Assembly: GCA_947487895.1 (NCBI GenBank)
Contig: CANKYF010000014.1
Coordinates: 1-64,000 of the forward strand
Direction of reading: 5' to 3'
Source of the DNA: an uncultured Flavobacteriaceae bacterium
GTDB lineage: Bacteria; Bacteroidota; Bacteroidia; Flavobacteriales; Flavobacteriaceae
DNA: 64,000 nucleotides
A program made the position numbers and the translations under genes. Every line of letters starts with the position of its first letter. The first letter of the stretch is position 1. Of the stretch, positions 1-8,406 are shown piece after piece. Below the pieces are notes generated by a model. That model saw nothing but the letters and a program-made list of their open reading frames with translations, did no database searches and was not told the DNA's origin.

Positions 1-186
1 TGAATCCAATAGATAATCTTTTTAAGCAAAGATCTTATTCTTTTCTCAATTCACACACAACTTTTGAGATTGATCCAAAATAGCTCCTTACCTAAACATG
101 AGAGAAAAATTGAGTTTAGGTTCAGAGCTAGATGGCAACACTTCAAATAATTAACCTATGCTTTTAATAGGCTAGAGAACTATTAA
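1..186. other. Left-edge stretch without a recognised gene
   Basis: No open reading frame of useful length, RNA gene or strong hairpin is seen in the first 186 bases. It lies downstream of a small minus-strand gene pair and may hold their 3' untranslated region. Confidence 0.4.
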
Positions 187-405
187 TTACCAGAATTCTA
201 TTATTATTTTACCATTAGATGCTTTTAGAGATGTATGTAAAGGAAGCTTTTTGCAAACTTTAGCCAATGATATGAGTTGTTTCTTTGCTACAGGTTCTTT
301 AATAGTTACTATGAAACCGTTTATTTCTATACTGTAGATATCTAAATCGAAAATACTTTTAATAGCATTTTCTACCTCTACATAATAATCTGTCTTAAGC
401 TTCAT
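187..405 (-). CDS. Small hypothetical protein (72 aa)
   Basis: I do not recognise this 72-residue protein. It is lysine-rich, has no signal peptide or membrane segment, and alternates charged and hydrophobic stretches as a small alpha/beta domain would. It starts one base after the stop codon of the 92-residue gene upstream, so the two are almost certainly co-transcribed. The pair is divergent from a helix-turn-helix gene, a layout typical of a repressor and the small operon it controls. Function unknown; it could be a phage- or plasmid-type remnant or an ordinary small regulator. Confidence 0.5.
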   Translation of the reverse strand: MKLKTDYYVEVENAIKSIFDLDIYSIEINGFIVTIKEPVAKKQLISLAKVCKKLPLHTSLKASNGKIIIEFW

Positions 406-406
406 T

Positions 407-685
407 TTATTCTTTTAAAAGATTATTCTTTAATTTTTCTGACAAAGCTTGATATTCTTTAGCTATTTCAATAATTGTATTAAAGATTAAAATGTTTTTT
501 GTTAAACCAGCTTTAGTATTACGAACTGTTTGTGAATCTATAGAGATATTCTGGTCGCTTAATTTTTTAATGACTTTGTCTGTATATTCTTTAGGTAGAT
601 GGTTTAGAAGTAAATCTTTTAACGATTCTTGAGCTTTAGAGTCATGAATGTCGTATAATGCATACAATTTGTTTAAATTTGTCAT
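407..685 (-). CDS. Small hypothetical protein (92 aa), possibly regulatory
   Basis: This 92-residue, mostly helical, soluble protein has no signal peptide. Its middle (about residues 50-70) has a polar, Thr/Arg/Lys-rich helix followed by a long C-terminal helix, which could be a DNA-binding segment, but no family is recognised with confidence. It is the first gene of a two-gene minus-strand unit. Its start codon lies between two copies of the 13-base sequence TTTGTTTAAATTT (668-680 and 688-700), the second upstream and the first inside the beginning of the coding region, which could mark an operator. Confidence 0.5.
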   Translation of the reverse strand: MTNLNKLYALYDIHDSKAQESLKDLLLNHLPKEYTDKVIKKLSDQNISIDSQTVRNTKAGLTKNILIFNTIIEIAKEYQALSEKLKNNLLKE

Positions 686-700
686 TATTTGTTTAAATTT
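668..700. repeat. 13-bp direct repeat around a start codon
   Basis: TTTGTTTAAATTT occurs at 668-680 and again at 688-700, 20 bases apart start to start. The start codon of the minus-strand 92-residue gene (683-685) lies between the copies. A two-turn spacing is compatible with binding of a dimeric repressor on one face of DNA, for example the adjacent HTH protein, but the inner copy is also coding sequence, so chance cannot be excluded. Confidence 0.3.
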
Positions 701-812
701 ATTAAAAGCCGACTAAGCTTACATTGATGAGTGAATTTACGCATAAATATATATAAATAATTAAATAAAATAAAAAATATATACCTATTTGTATATTAAA
801 TACTGTTTTAAT

Positions 813-1136
813 ATGGTTTTTGAAGAGAAGCTAAAGCAATTAATTAAAAGTAAATACAGTAAATTGAGTGATTTAGCTGAGAAATTTGATATGAATTATA
901 CACAGCTTTCTCAATATGTGAATGGTAAAAAAATTTCAATAGATTTCTTATCTAAAATTATTCAAGAATTTCCTGAAGCAGATCTTAATTGGTTATTAAG
1001 AGATGATTCATCTGTTGATGATAGTGTAAATGAAACTGCTACAGAGTATAAAGCTGTTATGAATAATGAACAAATAATAGAAAAAATAGAATATTTGCTT
1101 AAAGATTTAAAAAAGCAACTACCAGAAGAAAAGTGA
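813..1136 (+). CDS. Helix-turn-helix (XRE/phage-repressor-like) transcriptional regulator
   Basis: A 107-residue regulator. Residues about 5-60 form a five-helix XRE-type DNA-binding domain: LSDLAEKFDMNYTQLSQYVN is helix 2, the turn and the recognition helix, and it is followed by the segment FPEADLNWLL often seen in Bacteroidota phage-type repressors. The C-terminus (about 85-107) is a charged helix suitable for dimerisation. The ATG at 813 is chosen because the frame is open upstream only to a TTG at 789, and the HTH domain begins right after the ATG. It is divergent from two small minus-strand genes with about 127 bases between them, so it probably regulates itself and them. Confidence 0.7.
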   Translation: MVFEEKLKQLIKSKYSKLSDLAEKFDMNYTQLSQYVNGKKISIDFLSKIIQEFPEADLNWLLRDDSSVDDSVNETATEYKAVMNNEQIIEKIEYLLKDLKKQLPEEK

Positions 1137-1158
1137 TCTTAAGTGATTTTATTATTAA

Positions 1159-2433
1159 CTATGTAAGATCTAAAGTTCTTTCTAAAGCCATTCCTCTAGA
1201 ACCTTTAATTAGTAAAATTGAATTTTTTACTTGAGGTAGTTTGAATTTTAACTTGAATTCATCAAAAGTTTTAAATTTTGATGCTTTTTGGGGTTCGAAA
1301 TTTGTTTTATAAAAATTCTCACCAACAAACATTAGTTTATCAATATTTAAAGAAATTGCTAAGTCAGTAATTGCTTGATGTTCTTTTTCTGCTTCATTTC
1401 CTAATTCAAACATATCACCTAATACAGCTAACTTATATCCGTTTTGTTTTTCAAGATTTAAAAGCGCTGCTTTCATGCTAGTGGGGTTAGCATTATAAGC
1501 ATCTAATATAATTTTATTGTGTCCTTTGTCTATTATTTGAGAGCGATTATTGGTTGGGACATAGGTTTCAATAGCGTTTTTAATAGAATTTATATCAACT
1601 TTAAAATAATTTCCAATAGCAATTGCAACAGCTATGTTGGTGTAATTGTATTCGCCAATTAAATTACTTCGGAAAATGGTGTCATTAAAATGAATAACAA
1701 CGTTAGGTTTTGCTTCTATAAAAGTTGTATTTATGTTAGATGATTCATTTCCGAAGCTATAGGTAATTGCATCCTGTGTCTTTTCAGTTTGAATAGCGTC
1801 TTCCGAGTTTACAAATATTGTTTTTTCATTAGCTATTAGATAGTCATACATCTCACTTTTACCTTTAATAACACCTTGCACGCCTCCAAAACCTTCTAAA
1901 TGTGCTTTACCAAAATTTGTAATATACCCAAAGTCCGGTTTTGCTATAGAGCATAAAAATTGAATTTCTTTTTGGTGGTTGGCCCCCATTTCAACAATGC
2001 CTATTTCTGTTACTTTACTCATTGAAAGAAGTGTAAGGGGAACCCCAATATGGTTGTTTAAATTACCAATAGTAGCTATGGTTGTATATTTTTGAGACAA
2101 TACGGAGTTAATAAGCTCTTTTGTGGTAGTTTTACCATTACTACCTGTTAAAGCAATTATTGGAATATCTAAGTAAGAACGGTGAAACGAAGCTAGTCTT
2201 TGTAAACTTTTTAAAGTATTACTTACTAAAATGATCTTAGGATTGGTAACATAATCTTCTTCATCTACAATGGCGTATTTTGCTCCTTTTTCTAAGGCTA
2301 GTTCAGCATATTTATTTCCATTAAAATTCTCGCCTTTTAAAGCAAAGAATAAATCATTTTTGTTAATGTTACGAGTATCAGTACTTACGCTATTACATTC
2401 TAAAAAAAGCTTGTGAAGTTCTTCTATATTCAA
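1159..2433 (-). CDS. murF: UDP-N-acetylmuramoyl-tripeptide--D-alanyl-D-alanine ligase MurF
   Basis: MurF adds D-Ala-D-Ala to the UDP-MurNAc-tripeptide, the last cytoplasmic step of peptidoglycan precursor synthesis. The protein is 424 residues. The N-terminal substrate domain contains STDTRNI near residue 17, the Mur-ligase P-loop TGSNGKTTTK is at residues 96-105, and the central domain carries EMGANHQKEI. The C-terminal domain contains DAYNANPTSM, the MurF family signature. The start is a TTG at 2431-2433; there is no in-frame ATG nearby and the family N-terminus aligns with this start. It lies downstream of gldJ, separated by a terminator hairpin, so it may have its own promoter within that short gap or depend on readthrough. 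Confidence 0.93.
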   Translation of the reverse strand: MNIEELHKLFLECNSVSTDTRNINKNDLFFALKGENFNGNKYAELALEKGAKYAIVDEEDYVTNPKIILVSNTLKSLQRLASFHRSYLDIPIIALTGSNGKTTTKELINSVLSQKYTTIATIGNLNNHIGVPLTLLSMSKVTEIGIVEMGANHQKEIQFLCSIAKPDFGYITNFGKAHLEGFGGVQGVIKGKSEMYDYLIANEKTIFVNSEDAIQTEKTQDAITYSFGNESSNINTTFIEAKPNVVIHFNDTIFRSNLIGEYNYTNIAVAIAIGNYFKVDINSIKNAIETYVPTNNRSQIIDKGHNKIILDAYNANPTSMKAALLNLEKQNGYKLAVLGDMFELGNEAEKEHQAITDLAISLNIDKLMFVGENFYKTNFEPQKASKFKTFDEFKLKFKLPQVKNSILLIKGSRGMALERTLDLT

Positions 2434-2472
2434 GGTGGTGTATGTGAAATTAGACGAATTAAAAGTATAAAA

Positions 2473-2499
2473 AAAGTCCTAACTATAAGCTAGGACTTT
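2473..2499 (-). terminator. Intrinsic terminator of gldJ
   Basis: On the minus strand AAAGTCCTA pairs with TAGGACTTT across a 9-base loop and is followed by a run of T residues. It lies about 23 bases past the gldJ stop codon and before murF. Confidence 0.75.
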
Positions 2500-2521
2500 A
2501 AAATTTATATTTTAAGAGTTT

Positions 2522-4225
2522 TTAATTCTTAGTTTTATTTTTGGTTTTAGACTTAGAACCAACACGAGACATTGCGCATCTAAACCCAATATAGTCTGTT
2601 GCCATATCTTGTGGGAAGTAACGTCTTTGAGCTGGATCTAACCAATATTCTCTATCTTTCCAAGATCCTCCTTTATAAACTCTTACTTGATCGTTTACTA
2701 AAGAAGTTCTGTTGTTATCTTTATCGTATTCTCTAACAATATTACCGTCTTCATCTCTAGTAATAGTGTGTTTTGGAGAATTGTACATTTTTCTAGTTTG
2801 AGAAGCTTTCTTTTCTCCATCAACGCCTTCTTCTTCTTCTTCTTCATTAAAACTTTCGTAGTAACGAGAAGAACGTCTGTCTCCATCTCTAAAGTTTATT
2901 TCGTCACTTCTATCAAAATTAGTACGTAAATACGTTTCATTTTCATCTACAGGAATTTGTACTATTTCTCCAGGTAAGTCTCTTGCAATAATTTTTCCGT
3001 TAGAAAGCGTATCGTATTTAATATCATCTGCGGTTACAACTTTTACAGTTCCATCTTCGTTAATGGCATTTTTAGTATAAACGTTACCACGGTAATAATT
3101 AAAGTCATTAAATCCATCGTCAATTATTGGTCTGTAAACATCTGCTACCCATTCAGCAACATTTCCAGCCATATCATATAAACCAAAATCATTAGGAGCA
3201 TAAGATTTTACAGCGTTGGTAATATCTGCACCGTCATCAGACCATCCAGCAATTCCACCATAATCACCTTTTCCTTGCTTAAAGTTCGCTAATTGGTCTC
3301 CACGGTATTTTCTACTTCCATTACGAGTATATTGACCATCCCAAGGATATTTTTTTCTACCTCTATATAAATTATAGCTTCTTAATTCGCTTAATCCTAA
3401 AGCAGCGTATTCCCATTCAGTTTCAGTTGGGAGTCTGTATTTAGGAGAAATTAAACCAGTTTGACGTGTAGCGTACAATCCAGTTTCATTACCGTCTGCA
3501 TCTACTTGTACGTTTCTTCTACTTTTCTCACCACTAATAACTTCTTCGTTACCGCCGTAAGTTAAAGTAGGTGCGTTAATATAAGTGTCTGTACTAAAAG
3601 TAGATTCTGAATTTACGTCTGTAATTTTTGCATCACGCTTTAAATATCCAGCTCTTTCTAAATTGTATTCGTTAACACGATCAGATCTCCAATTAGCAAA
3701 TTCAACGGCTTGAATCCAGCTTACACCAACTACAGGATATTCTCCATAACCTGGGTGACGTAAGTAGTTTTCAGTCATAACTTCGTTAAAACCTAATCTA
3801 TTTCTCCAAACAAGTGTATCTGGTAATGCACCATGATATATAGCTCTAAAGTTTTCTTCAGATGGTGGGTATACTCTTTTAATCCAATCTAAGTACTCCA
3901 TGTACATAGCGTTGGTTACCTCAGTTTCATCCATATAAAAAGATTGGACATGTTGCTGAGTAGGACTATTGTTCCAGTCATGCATTACATCATCCTGAAC
4001 GCGACCTTTAGTGAATGTTCCTCCTTCAATAAAAACTAATCCTGGAGCAGTTTCTTGTTCTTTAAAAGTGGTGTTGTATTGAAATCCACCTTCTCTAGAG
4101 TTAATTTGCCATCCGGTAGCTCTTGAGGTATTTTTTGAACTCGAAGATTTTTTACATCCAGTAGTTGTAGCTGTAATGGCTAAAACCAATAAAAACTTGA
4201 ATGCGACTACTTTTTTCATATACAT
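2522..4225 (-). CDS. gldJ: Gliding motility / T9SS lipoprotein GldJ
   Basis: GldJ is an outer-membrane-associated lipoprotein of the flavobacterial gliding and type IX secretion machine; in Flavobacterium johnsoniae it is needed for stable GldK and for secretion and motility. This 567-residue protein has a lipoprotein signal (MKKVVAFKF.. then TTGC, lipid-bearing Cys24) and a SUMF1/formylglycine-generating-enzyme-like fold. Visible segments are FIEGGTFTKG near residue 65, MDETEVTNAMYMEYL, the RLPTETEWEYAA box, MAGNVAEWVADVY, and the final GGSWKDREYWLDPAQRRY..IGFRCAMS. As in other GldJ proteins it is probably structural. Start at 4225 or at the second Met (4219). It is divergent from porU, matching the known gldJ/porU neighbourhood in Flavobacteria. 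Confidence 0.93.
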   Translation of the reverse strand: MYMKKVVAFKFLLVLAITATTTGCKKSSSSKNTSRATGWQINSREGGFQYNTTFKEQETAPGLVFIEGGTFTKGRVQDDVMHDWNNSPTQQHVQSFYMDETEVTNAMYMEYLDWIKRVYPPSEENFRAIYHGALPDTLVWRNRLGFNEVMTENYLRHPGYGEYPVVGVSWIQAVEFANWRSDRVNEYNLERAGYLKRDAKITDVNSESTFSTDTYINAPTLTYGGNEEVISGEKSRRNVQVDADGNETGLYATRQTGLISPKYRLPTETEWEYAALGLSELRSYNLYRGRKKYPWDGQYTRNGSRKYRGDQLANFKQGKGDYGGIAGWSDDGADITNAVKSYAPNDFGLYDMAGNVAEWVADVYRPIIDDGFNDFNYYRGNVYTKNAINEDGTVKVVTADDIKYDTLSNGKIIARDLPGEIVQIPVDENETYLRTNFDRSDEINFRDGDRRSSRYYESFNEEEEEEGVDGEKKASQTRKMYNSPKHTITRDEDGNIVREYDKDNNRTSLVNDQVRVYKGGSWKDREYWLDPAQRRYFPQDMATDYIGFRCAMSRVGSKSKTKNKTKN

Positions 4226-4417
4226 AAGTTTATAAGTAAGCTAATAAATTTTGGTGCTGCAATATAAGAATTAAACCTTATAACACAAGTTATTTTTTGC
4301 ATTTTAACCAAAAAAATGTGTATTTCATCCTTTTTTAAATGTATTTTATCGATGATTTTTATGTTTTTGACCATGCTTTTGTCTTTTAATAACGCACAAT
4401 TAACTAATTTATTATTG

Positions 4418-4425
4418 TATTTTTG
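4418..4425 (+). promoter_or_regulatory. Possible -7 element upstream of porU
   Basis: TATTTTTG matches the Bacteroidota -7 consensus TANNTTTG and lies about 60 bases upstream of the porU start. No convincing TTG -33 element is seen at the right spacing, and the motif is common by chance in AT-rich DNA. Confidence 0.3.
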
Positions 4426-4487
4426 TTTGAGTATTTAAAATTGTTATTTTTAAATAATAAGACGCTTGTTATGGCGTTATTTAATCA

Positions 4488-7400
4488 ATGAAAAAGAAAA
4501 TTTTAGTAGTTTTTATTTTTCTTTCCATTCTAGGCTATGCTCAGAAAAAGACATATACCATAAGTTGGGAAGGTTCTCAAATTATATCTGGTGGTAATTT
4601 TAAGTTTAAAATACCTTCATTTAATAAAGAGAATATAGTTTTTAATTTTGAAACAGGCTTATTGTTTATTGATCAATGGGAAATTTCGCAAGAAATTAAT
4701 GAATCTTCTATAGTTTTGAGCAATGTCTCATATGCTTCAATATCTAAGCAAGAGTTGCTAGGGATTGATATTAGTACAATCCCTAATACTTTGCAATACA
4801 GTTTAAAAAATTCTGTAGCTAGAAATAAGCGAAGTGCTTTTTTTCAGTTATCTCCAATTATAAAAAATTCAAATGGAACCTTTAAGAAAGTTACCTCTTT
4901 TCAGATAGCATTCAGGTATTCTAATACTTCAAGAAAAGTTGTGGTAAATAATAGGTTTAAAACCTCTAAAGTTATTTCCAATTCGGTATTGAGTTCTGGT
5001 AATTGGTATCGGTTTTATGTTGATACCACTGGAGTATTTAGATTATCGAAGAGTTTTTTAAGCCGTTTAGGTGTTAATGTTAATAGTGTAGACCCTAGAA
5101 CTATTAAATTATTTGGTAATGGAGGTCGAATGATTCCTTATGCTAACTCAGAACCATATCCTTTTGATGTTGTTGAAAATGCTATAAAATTTGTTGGAGA
5201 AAATGATGGTGTTTTCAATAACGAAGACTATATCTTGTTTTATGCACAAGGACCTAAAGAATTTAATCAAGAAAGTAATACAAATATTAATAGTTACACA
5301 GATAAAACGTATTACTACATAAATGTTGGAGCAGGGAATGGTAAAAGAATACAACCTTTTAATCAACCTACAGGAGCAATAGATTTGGAAATAAACACAT
5401 TTCATGATTATAAATTTTATGAAAAAGATGAAGAAAATATTGTGTTTTTAGGAAGAAGATGGTTTGGAGATAGGTTTGATATAGAAGCAAATAAAACATA
5501 CAATTTTAATTTTCCAGGTTTAGTGACCTCTCAACCAATAGCTTTAAAAGTTTTTGTAGCAGGAGTCGCCTCAGTTACTACTTCTATGGAAATAAATGTA
5601 AATGGTAACAACGTAACATCTTTAAATATTGGAGCTGTTAATAGGCCAATTTTAGCACGTGATGCTAGTTATTCTGGTAATGTAAATGTTAATTCAGATA
5701 CTGTTGAAATTGATTTAAATTATAATAATCAAGGAAACCCAAGTGCTGTTGGTTATTTAGATTATATTTCTATTGAAGCAGAAAGAGCATTACGATTTTC
5801 AGGAAAACAATTTCAATTTAAAAATAATAATGTAGTAGTTGCTTCAGGTATCGGTCAGTATACTATTGCTGATGCTTCTGGAGTATCTGAAATTTGGGAC
5901 GTTTCAGATATTTATAATGTAACAAATTTTATTAATGAAGGTGCTAATTCTAATCTGAGTTTTACTTCTACGTTAGGAAGTTTAAAAAGCTACGTAGCAG
6001 TTACTTCTCAAGATTATTTTGAGCCAAAATCTGATTCTAAAACAACTATTTTAAATCAGAATATAAAGGGAACTATTTTTAATGATAGCTCAGGGAATTT
6101 CTCTGACATAGATTACTTAATTATAGCTCCAGATAACATGTTAGATCAAGCAGAACGATTAGCTGCAATAGATAGAAAACAATACAGTTTAAATGTTAAA
6201 GTTTTAGGGCTAGATGAAATTTACAATGAGTTTAGTACTAGTAATCAGGATATAGGTGCTATAAGAAATCTTGTGAAATATATTTATGATAATGCAAGTG
6301 CCCCAGAAAATAGAATTAAGTATTTATGTTTATTTGGAGATGGCTCTTTTGATTATAAAGATAGAATTAGGAATAATACCAATATAGTGCCCTCATGGCA
6401 TTCATATAGCAGTTTTAATTTAACAAACTCTTATATTTCTGATGATTTTTATGGAATGCTTGATGATAATGAAGGAACTATGGCATTTAGCGATAGATTA
6501 GATATAGCTGTAGGTAGAATTTTAGCAGATACTCCGCAACGAGCTAAAGAACTAGTTGATAAAATAGACTCTTACTATGTGAAAGAAGCTTTAGGGAGTT
6601 GGAGAAATAATTTCGCATTAGTGTCTGATGATGTAGATGAAGATTGGGAAGGAGTTCTTCAAGAAACTACAGATGAAATTGGTAATTTGGTGACTCAAGA
6701 GAAACCTTTTATTAATTCAATTAAAATTCATAGTGATGCGTTTCAACAAGAAACCTCTGCAGGAGGAGACACATATCCTCAAGTTACAGATGAGTTTGTT
6801 AATACCCTAAATAATGGGTCTTTAGTACTTAATTATTTTGGGCATGGAGGTGAAGAAGGACTGGCTGGAGAACGTATATTTTCTAAAACAGATATAAATG
6901 GCTTACGTAACTTTTGCAAGTTAAGTTGTTTTGTTACAGTAACCTGCGAATTTACCAAATTTGATAACCCTTTTAGGGAAACTGCGGGAGAGTTTACCTA
7001 TTGGAATAAACAAGCTGGGGCTATAGGTTTAATAACTACTACCAGGCAGATATTTGTTAATTTTGCCATTAATTTTAATAGTATACTAGGGCAATATTTG
7101 TTCTCCTATAGTGATACAGATTCGTTTTCAGATTTTGAATATCCAACAATGGCTGAAGCGTTGCGACTTGCAAAAAATGATCCACTAGTTGCTAATAATA
7201 GTCAAAGAAGACTTATCTTTTTTATTGGAGATCCAGCTATGAAATTAGCATTTCCTAAACCTAATATTCGACTGACAAGATTAAATGATATTCCTATTGG
7301 GCAGTCTACAGATACGCTTAAGGCTCTCAGTAAAGTTAAATTATCAGGTGAGGTTACAGATTTATCAGGAAATGTATTAAATAACTATAGTGGTACATTA

Positions 7401-8372
7401 TTAACCACAATTTATGATAAGGATATAGATAGACAAACATTGGCTAATGATGGTATACGTTTAAATGGAGAACTAGTAAGATTGGATTTTAAAACACTTG
7501 GTGAAATTATTTTTAGAGGTCAAGCATCTGTTACTAATGGTCAGTTTGATTTAGAATTTGTTGTACCAAAAGATATAGGTATTCCAGTAGGTTTTGGTAA
7601 AGTGAGTTTTTATTCAAAAAATGAAGAGTTACTACAAGACCAAACAGGAGCTAGTATTAATGAAATTAGAATAGGAGGAATTAACGAAAATGCAGAAGAA
7701 GATAATACAGGACCCTTAATTGCTCTTTTTATGAATGATGAAAATTTTGTTTCTGGTGGCATTACAAACGAATCTCCAACATTGTTAGCAAAGTTAGAAG
7801 ATAACAACGGAATAAATACGTCAAGTGGTATTGGTCATGATATTGTAGCTATAATTGATGGGGATGAAACAAATCCAGTTGTATTAAACGATTATTACGA
7901 AACAGAAGTAGATAGTTATCAAAAAGGGGTTGTTAGTTTTCCATTTAGAGATTTAGAGCCTGGTTTGCATACCTTGTCTTTAAAAGCTTGGGATGTATAT
8001 AATAATTCGTCAGTGTCAGAAATTCAATTTGTAGTACATAATCAAAATCAGGAATTAGTGATCACTAATGTATTAAATTATCCAAATCCTTTTGTGAATT
8101 ATACAGAATTTTGGTTCAATCACAATAGTTCGGAGTCTTTAGACGTTTCAATACAGATATTCACTGTGTCTGGAAAATTAGTAAGAACCATAAATGGACA
8201 AACAACAGGGGGTATTAAATCAACCAGCTCAATTTCAAGAGATATTGTTTGGGATGGAAGAGATGATTTTGGCGATAAAATAGGAAAAGGGGTTTATATT
8301 TATAAGCTCACAGTACGTTCAAATTTATTGAATAAAAAAGTTGAAAAAATAGAGAAACTTGTAATACTCTAA
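4488..8372 (+). CDS. porU: Type IX secretion system C-terminal signal peptidase/sortase PorU
   Basis: PorU is the gingipain-like (peptidase C25) cell-surface transpeptidase that removes the CTD of T9SS cargo and attaches cargo to the surface. The 1294-residue protein begins with a signal peptide ending in GYAQ. The C25 catalytic pair is visible: His786 in YFGHGGEEG and Cys820 in VTCEFTKF. A phosphodiesterase-like Asp/Gly segment CLFGDGSFDYK precedes them. The C-terminus is a T9SS-type sorting domain (NYPNPF near residue 1200, then GKGVYIYKL and the final KIEKLVIL). porV follows 34 bases after the stop. The order gldJ divergent from porU-porV is conserved in Flavobacteriaceae. Confidence 0.95.
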   Translation: MKKKILVVFIFLSILGYAQKKTYTISWEGSQIISGGNFKFKIPSFNKENIVFNFETGLLFIDQWEISQEINESSIVLSNVSYASISKQELLGIDISTIPNTLQYSLKNSVARNKRSAFFQLSPIIKNSNGTFKKVTSFQIAFRYSNTSRKVVVNNRFKTSKVISNSVLSSGNWYRFYVDTTGVFRLSKSFLSRLGVNVNSVDPRTIKLFGNGGRMIPYANSEPYPFDVVENAIKFVGENDGVFNNEDYILFYAQGPKEFNQESNTNINSYTDKTYYYINVGAGNGKRIQPFNQPTGAIDLEINTFHDYKFYEKDEENIVFLGRRWFGDRFDIEANKTYNFNFPGLVTSQPIALKVFVAGVASVTTSMEINVNGNNVTSLNIGAVNRPILARDASYSGNVNVNSDTVEIDLNYNNQGNPSAVGYLDYISIEAERALRFSGKQFQFKNNNVVVASGIGQYTIADASGVSEIWDVSDIYNVTNFINEGANSNLSFTSTLGSLKSYVAVTSQDYFEPKSDSKTTILNQNIKGTIFNDSSGNFSDIDYLIIAPDNMLDQAERLAAIDRKQYSLNVKVLGLDEIYNEFSTSNQDIGAIRNLVKYIYDNASAPENRIKYLCLFGDGSFDYKDRIRNNTNIVPSWHSYSSFNLTNSYISDDFYGMLDDNEGTMAFSDRLDIAVGRILADTPQRAKELVDKIDSYYVKEALGSWRNNFALVSDDVDEDWEGVLQETTDEIGNLVTQEKPFINSIKIHSDAFQQETSAGGDTYPQVTDEFVNTLNNGSLVLNYFGHGGEEGLAGERIFSKTDINGLRNFCKLSCFVTVTCEFTKFDNPFRETAGEFTYWNKQAGAIGLITTTRQIFVNFAINFNSILGQYLFSYSDTDSFSDFEYPTMAEALRLAKNDPLVANNSQRRLIFFIGDPAMKLAFPKPNIRLTRLNDIPIGQSTDTLKALSKVKLSGEVTDLSGNVLNNYSGTLLTTIYDKDIDRQTLANDGIRLNGELVRLDFKTLGEIIFRGQASVTNGQFDLEFVVPKDIGIPVGFGKVSFYSKNEELLQDQTGASINEIRIGGINENAEEDNTGPLIALFMNDENFVSGGITNESPTLLAKLEDNNGINTSSGIGHDIVAIIDGDETNPVVLNDYYETEVDSYQKGVVSFPFRDLEPGLHTLSLKAWDVYNNSSVSEIQFVVHNQNQELVITNVLNYPNPFVNYTEFWFNHNSSESLDVSIQIFTVSGKLVRTINGQTTGGIKSTSSISRDIVWDGRDDFGDKIGKGVYIYKLTVRSNLLNKKVEKIEKLVIL

Positions 8373-8406
8373 TAAAGAATTATATTTGTTAAATAAAAAC
8401 TTACCT

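Noticed and set aside
2698-2886. 62-residue minus-strand frame inside gldJ
   Set aside because: Low-complexity Lys/Leu frame lying in another frame of gldJ; no start-region support.
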